A model generated the notes under the pieces. The model had not been told where the DNA came from. It did not search any database and worked only from the letters and a program-made list of their open reading frames with translations. Made by a program: the position numbers and the translations under genes. A stretch of DNA of 64,000 bases, taken from Voacanga thouarsii. Taxonomy: Eukaryota; Streptophyta; Magnoliopsida; Gentianales; Apocynaceae. The DNA lies in assembly GCA_026120185.1 (NCBI GenBank), contig JANUWF010001631.1, positions 1,798,001-1,862,000 of the forward strand, in the 5' to 3' direction. Below, in pieces: positions 58,584 to 64,000 of this stretch (positions are counted from its first letter, which is position 1; each line of letters opens with the position of its first letter).

Positions 58584-58902
58584 AATATCATGAAAGCATG
58601 GATTTTGTTGATTTAACCATATTTATATGTTTATATGTCCATTTGTCTATATGTAAATATGTATATATGTTTTTTGTGTAAATAGGTGTTACATCTTGTT
58701 GTTTGTAACATTGTGTGACTTAATTGACTAGCTTAGTTCATGTTGTACTTATAAATATCACTAACTTTTGTGTTTAGGTAGTTTGTGAATATTTCTAATT
58801 TGTGTATTTTTCTTTTTCTTTATTTTTCTATTATTTTTGTTTGTTTTTATTTTTATTTTTGATTTGATTTTTTTTTTTTTTAAGCGTGAGATTGACATCA
58901 TC

Positions 58903-59200
58903 ATGGACAACTACATTTAGGCACAATGTCAAAGGAGCTATAATGATGATATACTGGTAAGATTGCCAGCTCAGATTAACGCTTTTAGTGAGACGTCACT
59001 TGAAGCTTCAATCAAATCCTTTGTTGCCAACACAAACACATCCATTAGGTGGTATGAAGAAGCATCCCAACGTATGAGACATTAAAGAACACAACTAGCC
59101 AAGTTGGTTGAGGATGCCATAAAGGCCCATACGCTTGAACAAGAGAATTCCCAAGGAAAAGAGAAAGGATATGAGGAACAATTATCCAATATGAAAAAGA
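58903..59200 (+). pseudogene. N2 gag-like N-terminal remnant
   Basis: ATG at 58903 (MDNYI, then TAG). It continues QCQRSYNDDILVRLPAQINA, ASIKSFVANTNTSIRWYEEA with a second stop (TAA) before RTQLAKLVEDAIKAH. The composition and position (first frame after the primer site) fit the N-terminus of a plant gypsy Gag, which in relatives starts with a similar acidic SYNDD-like phrase. No zinc knuckle follows. Confidence 0.5.
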
Positions 59201-59867
59201 GGTATTCAATTCTCCTCTATGTGCTAATAATTCTAATATCTCTTTATCACATGATTTCTTAGGTTTCTCTCTATTCTTGGAGGACCATGATCCACATGAT
59301 GATACATGGAGTTTAACAAGCCTCAAGGAGTTGGATCATTCAATGCTATATCATAAGAAGTCCCTAAAGGATGTTGAGAAATTCTAACATTCACCCCATT
59401 CAAAAGGAGGTAACTTAGTTTTTGTAGAGCATGCATTGAAAAGTAAGGATTTTTTTATCCCATCTTTGAAAACTCAAATACTAGATTTAAAGAGAAATTT
59501 TCATTGCGACAAATCTTTTGAAGGGAAAAATGGTGATTTCAATGTTGATGCATTTTTTAGAGACCATATGCACTTATATGTTGAAAAAGATATTTGTGTG
59601 TCTAAAGGAATATTAGAGAATAAGGTTAACATGTTTTGTTTTACTGAGAAAAATAGTTTTCATGAACTTGACCTTTTTCAAAACTTTCTCTTCTTTCTAC
59701 TTTCATTATGCATATCTTCTATTTTGAGCTTCAATTTCTTTTCCAAAGATTTGAAGGGAAAGTATGATGAATGGAAAGAGTTTGTATCTTTTTTTTGTTT
59801 TGTAATTATTAGGTGTGTTTCTCCCCAAATAAGAAAAATATTTTCCATCTTAAGTGTGGAGGAATGA
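59200..59867 (+). pseudogene. N2 second frame, no known domain
   Basis: A frame open from about 59200 with one stop (TAA at about 59386), then open from 59436 to 59867 (143 codons; HALKSKDFFIPSLKTQILDL, a hydrophobic stretch LFFLLSLCISSILSFNFFSK at about residues 85-105, ending SILSVEE). It is shifted by one base relative to the preceding gag-like frame. The hydrophobic stretch could be a membrane segment. No match to retroelement enzymes. Confidence 0.45.
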
Positions 59868-61294
59868 GTTATGTCTTTATTTGCTTTGTTAGGATTCTTA
59901 TTAGTATTTTTCTTTAGTTTGTTTTCTTTTATTTAGGTGTGTCTTTATTTTGTTATTATTTTCCTTGTGCTTTTATGTGTGTTTTGTTTTATAGATAGGA
60001 ATAAAGTCCTTCTGGACAAGCCCTTTTCTCTATCTCAATTTTGATATTCATTAGAGCTTTGTTACACTTGGGAAGTATTGCTTAACTTTCTACCCCTTAT
60101 TATTTTTGGTCCCTTTGGACATGCTTTCTTGTATTTATTTTTTGGCCAATGAGGACATTGTCCATTTTAAGTGTGGGGGAGTGGTTTTATAATATTCTTT
60201 CTCCAAGTTTTTATCAATTATCTTTATCTTGGTGTTTTCTTAGTATAAAACAATTTTGTTGAAAATTTTGCATCATTTTTTTGTGAATTTTTTCATAAAT
60301 TTTAGTCGTTTTCATTGTTAAACAAGGTTGTAATTCTTTTTCTTACTTGGATATGAGTTTTTTCATTCATTAGGTGGATTTTGATAAAAGTGATTTTGTT
60401 AGATAGGATAGTTTGCAAGGCTTGAGACTTTTGATTAATCGTGTTTATGCGTTGGTGTTTGAATGTTATTTGAATCATCTAGTTTGAATATGGAAAATAT
60501 GAGGAATATGGATAAAGTTTATTGGCTAACTCTTGTATTATGAGTTTAAATTTTCCTTGACTTTGAGTTGTGAGTAAAGAATGTGAGAAAAAAAATTTTG
60601 AGTGAAAAGAAAAAAAAAAATGTTGATTTTGAAAAAATATATGCTTTTATCTTTAAAAGAAAAAGAAAGAGAGACCTTTTGCTGAAAAGGGAGCTAATAC
60701 GGTGAGTGGAAGAGAAGAAACAAAGAAGTATCACACTCTCTTGAGGCTATCCCGAAGGCAAGAAGGTAAGGAAAGAAAAAAGGCAAGAAAAAGAAAAGAG
60801 AGGAAAAATGCTGAAAAAAAAATAATGACTAAAAGGGGGCCAATACGGTGCATGAAGAGAAGTCCATTCACTTGAGGCTATCAATTCCCTAAGTCATTGA
60901 AACATAGAGAGAAAATGATTGGAGTGGTTTCCTTACATCATAAGTTATGCAGTTTTTGGATCTATAATGCATGATTTGGTAGATGGCTTGACTTATGTGA
61001 TTCATGTTATCTATATTTGTACTTGAAGAGTGAAATAATCTTCTTAGACTAAAGTATACATTTGATTAATTTAACTTCAAGAGTTTGTGATGTCTTGTCA
61101 AAAGTTTCAAAGTTTGTATTGTTTTCAAAGGATATGAATGATAAGAGTTGTATCTAAAGTTTGACGGGAAGTTACAATCCTTGGTATAATGTAAGAAATT
61201 TTTGAATAAAAAAGAACTTATGTTTTCTTAATGATTTTTTCTTGACTAAAGTATTTTGCTTGAGGACAAGCTAATGTTCAAGTGTGGGAGTATA
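59868..61294 (+). other. N2 3' untranslated interior and polypurine region
   Basis: T-rich, then A-rich, low-complexity DNA. The phrase AAGTGTGG(G)GGAGT-like recurs at 59853, 60169 and 61280, the last directly before the 3' LTR as polypurine tract. A duplicated segment with TTGAGGCTATC and CAATACGGTG occurs at 60690-60750 and 60840-60880. No gene. Confidence 0.6.
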
Positions 61295-62907
61295 TGATAG
61301 GAGCTAAAATTACCATTATTTTTCTAGTTATTTGAGATTATTTTGAGATACATTTGTTGTAATAACTAGGCATATTCCTTCCTATTTGACATTTTTCTTG
61401 TAAAAAGGATTTTTGGTAAATTTGTGCAAATTTGAGTTAAAAACGAGCAAAAAGTGAACAATTTCAGAATGTACCTGGCCCCTGTTTTTGCTGTCGAGTC
61501 CATTCTAGTCTAGCAGAGGAATTCAAGCAACTTTCAAGAAAAAACCAGAATAGACTTGGGGCCAGGTCTGGTAAGTTTACTTGGCGCCGGGTTCATTTAG
61601 TCTGCTGATGAGAACAGACCAAAAATAGAGCAAAAACAGGGGAAGAATAGAGTGCACCTGGCGCCAACTAGGTCGAAGGTACCTGGTGCCATGTATGCTC
61701 TGGAAGGCGAATATTCTATGTATGAAATTAGGAATTTTCTAATGATTTTGGTATTTTCTGAATCCTACTCAGTCAAGACTTCCTAAGCCATGAATTTAGC
61801 ATCCAAGAGGCCTGTAATAGTGCACGAAAACACAAGAGAAAGAGAGAGATAGCCATCTCGTTAATAAAAAAAACATGTAATTATGTGATTAATTGGACCC
61901 CTCTGTCTAGTAGGCAATCTCTGTGCAACTATGGTTTCTTGGATTCAAAAAGCAAAAAAATCTAAAATCACTCATCGAAGAAGAAATTCACCCCATTAAG
62001 GAGGATTGTTCAAGAGAGTCTTCAAAAGTGAAGAAAGAGGCTTGTCTATGAATGCTTTCTTTTATCTTTGTTTTCTTTTCCTTTAGCAATGATATATTCA
62101 ATGTTTTTATTGTATTTTGACAATATTTTGGGATTCATAACTTATGTATCAATTTAACTACTTGATCAATTTTCTATCATTCTTAGTGTTTGATTACTTG
62201 TGATTATGGAAGAATTGATGAAGTTAGATTTGCTTCTGATTGACTTGGGAAACGACGTTAGAAGTTGATTTAATTTTATTTATTTCATATTTGTTATTGC
62301 TTAACAGACTTAGGAAATAAAGTTAAGATCAAAGAACTTAAGTAATCAAAGATTAGTTAATTTCACCTAGAGCATAAGGTTGTTGGCTAATTTCATGTCT
62401 ATAAGGAATTATGTTTAATGTATCTTTTGGTTATGTTGGTTTGATTGGAAAATATGCTAATTTAATCAAGGGATAGTGATTCAATAGATTGGGAATGAAG
62501 TGGAGTCTATATAAGTAAATTTATGACTTGGGAAACGATTAAACTTTACTTTATATTCTTTCCTGATGTCAAGATGATGATTAATTGAGATAGTTGTTTA
62601 GTGGTTCAATGTTATATTTTTTAGGATAATTGTCTAAATTATGTATTCCTACATCCTTAAGTTGTATATATTTTCTTATATTTTTTTTATTCTTTTCTCA
62701 CTTTATTTGGAGCGGTTAAATAAAGAATGAAAAGTGATTAGTGTGTACTTATTCATTTGAGGATCAATACTTGTTAATTTTCTATACTATGCTTGCAATG
62801 AGTATACTTACTCGTATGTGTATTTTAGAATTAATGTTTTAATTAAATCTTGACTAAGGGATGGATTGAAATTTGATGATTTTTACGCACCCAAAATTTA
62901 CGCATCA
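61295..62907 (+). repeat. N2 3' LTR
   Basis: 1613 bp. It is longer than the 5' LTR mainly because about 90 bp (61851-61940) replaces 11 bp of the 5' copy after GAGAGAGAT. Substitutions and small indels elsewhere show the insertion is not recent. Confidence 0.92.
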
Positions 62908-62912
62908 TTCAC

Positions 62913-63455
62913 AACGGTCAATGTATAGGAAATGTCCTTTAAGACGTTGTAGTGATGTTTCATGCCAGGCAGGGAATAAGAGTTTGATCTCCGTGAGGTC
63001 AGATGTTATAGAGGATTCACATGTCCTTGAATTGAGGTATTGGTCATGGGAGTTATTGTTGGAAGACTCCTTTGCTATGGTTAGTAGATAGATTCACTTC
63101 TTTAAGTGGTAGAAACGTAGTGGCATTTTGGTAATAAATAACTCACTCCATATGCTACAAAACTCACTCCAATTCTATTTGTGCTCTGAATTGGAGTAAC
63201 ATGAGTGGTATTTATAGAACCTCCATAGGTCCCATATGAGCCCTGCACATGTGCAGCCATCCGTTTAATATTACTAAATAGTCGCCGATTTCGGAGTGAC
63301 TATAATGTAGGCCCCTTGGCAATTGGAGTAACTTTATTGTTGGCCCTGTTCATTTTAAAATTTCAAATTTGAATTTTGGGGTGGCCACCAAATTTGGAGT
63401 GACTATAAGTTGAGCCCCATGATAAATTGGAAAAGTACAGGAACTCAACCAATAT
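62913..63455. mobile_element. Family X copy 2, right arm
   Basis: This is the reverse complement of 54010-54500: GACATGCTAT-type arm, inverted TATA box TATTTATAG (63209-63217), GAGCCCTGCACATGTGC, and two 103-bp units (GTGAC at 63296 and 63399), ending near TTGGAAAAGTACAGGAACTC. It shows that N2 inserted within family X copy 2. Confidence 0.7.
63209..63217 (-). promoter_or_regulatory. TATA box in the right arm of family X copy 2
   Basis: On the minus strand CTATAAATA faces into the element, mirroring 54226-54234. Confidence 0.5.
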
Positions 63456-64000
63456 GATCTTGAGTGGTTAAATTAATGGAATAATGGGCTAATAACTCAG
63501 CTCATACATTGGAACCAAAATAGTAGATTTTTATGGCCAAATGGAGAAAATTAATTATCTATCTACACTCTAGCAAACCCTTGAAGAACTAAGCATTAAT
63601 GACCCACAAGAATAGTAGCAAGATCAACCTTAGCAGAACAAAATAACTAAGACCTAATCAAGAGAAACCATATTAGACTATCCAAAAGATTTAGAGACTC
63701 ATTCAAAGAGAGGATTAAACCCTAAGCATGGTCTTAAATAAGTTGAATAAGGAGGCAAAAGACCTCTCAAGGCTCTCTTTTCAAATTTGAGTAAAGTAAG
63801 TAGATTGCGTTGTCTAATTACATAAAGATGTATTTACACTACTCTAACCCCAACTAAGTGATTTTTAAGGTCCTAAGACAAATTAAGGCATTAAAAGGTC
63901 TTTACATAGTGTTTAAAATAGAAAGAAATCGGAGATAAAATAAGTAATTCGCAAAACAGCATATGGGACCCGATATAGGCCAACGCCGGTTCTGGTGGTT
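63456..64000. other. Unassigned AT-rich DNA at the right edge
   Basis: No match that I see elsewhere in the window apart from a final CAACGCCGGTTCTGG word of the GC-rich type found in the LTRs. It may be the edge of another LTR (CTCTCTTTTCAAATTTGAG). No open frame of note. Confidence 0.4.

Larger units (their letters stand above)
57020..62907 (+). mobile_element. N2: complete LTR retrotransposon lacking pol, TSD TTCAC
   Basis: 5' LTR 57020-58557 (TGATAG...GCATAA), 3' LTR 61295-62907 (TGATAG...CGCATCA), and perfect TTCAC duplications at 57015-57019 and 62908-62912. A tRNA-Asp-type primer site and a purine-rich TTCAAGTGTGGGAG precede the 3' LTR. The 2.74-kb interior has only decayed gag-like and unknown frames; protease, RT, RNase H and integrase are absent. 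It would need proteins from a related Athila/Tat-like or other gypsy element. A second copy (LTR) lies at 1-1039. Confidence 0.93.

Overview
The window is heterochromatin-like plant DNA, almost certainly from an angiosperm and probably a eudicot. It is AT-rich and built nearly entirely of nested, decayed transposable elements. I see no intact host gene. The only clear host-derived coding sequence is one receptor-kinase exon carried inside a hAT transposon. The evidence for a plant is a copia gag of the plant type, a chromovirus-like Ty3/gypsy pol, tRNA-Met and tRNA-Asp primer sites, a BED/hATC (SLEEPER-like) transposase, and a plant LRR-kinase exon.

Layout, outer to inner. (1) A Ty3/gypsy element, 'G1', runs from beyond the left edge to 38771. 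Its 5' LTR remnant is 8039-11272, its internal part 11273-24353, and its 3' LTR 24354-27329 plus 37974-38771. It has been hit five times: copia element A in the 5' LTR (1040-8038), solo copia LTR C1 (11554-13572, target duplication CCGAC), a 4.5-kb solo gypsy LTR D1 (15280-19782), solo LTR E1 (21438-23109, CCATT), and copia element B in the 3' LTR (27330-37968, GGCAT). Element B itself contains a second 4.3-kb solo LTR, D2 (29352-33663), where its pol should be. The left edge (1-1039) is an LTR of family 'N' inserted into copia A. (2) 38772-39330 is the tail of a second gypsy LTR, followed by simple repeats. (3) 39780-63455 is a mosaic of an inverted-repeat family, here called 'X', with 103-bp tandem repeats and TATA boxes in its arms. 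Three elements have inserted into it: a 7.36-kb hAT transposon (40655-48012, with 8-bp duplication), solo LTR F1 (51616-53349, AAGAT) and a complete pol-less LTR retrotransposon, N2 (57020-62907, TTCAC).

For the hAT and F1 insertions the window itself holds an uninterrupted paralogous copy of the target site, so both boundaries are directly testable. Removing the insertions from G1 restores its reading frame at C1, D1 and E1.

All proteins are broken. Many nonsense codons are CAG-to-TAG or other C-to-T/G-to-A changes, as expected from deamination of methylated cytosine. The least understood component is family X, which has inverted arms, inward-facing TATA boxes, an exactly periodic 103-bp array, and a conserved coding-like segment in four copies.
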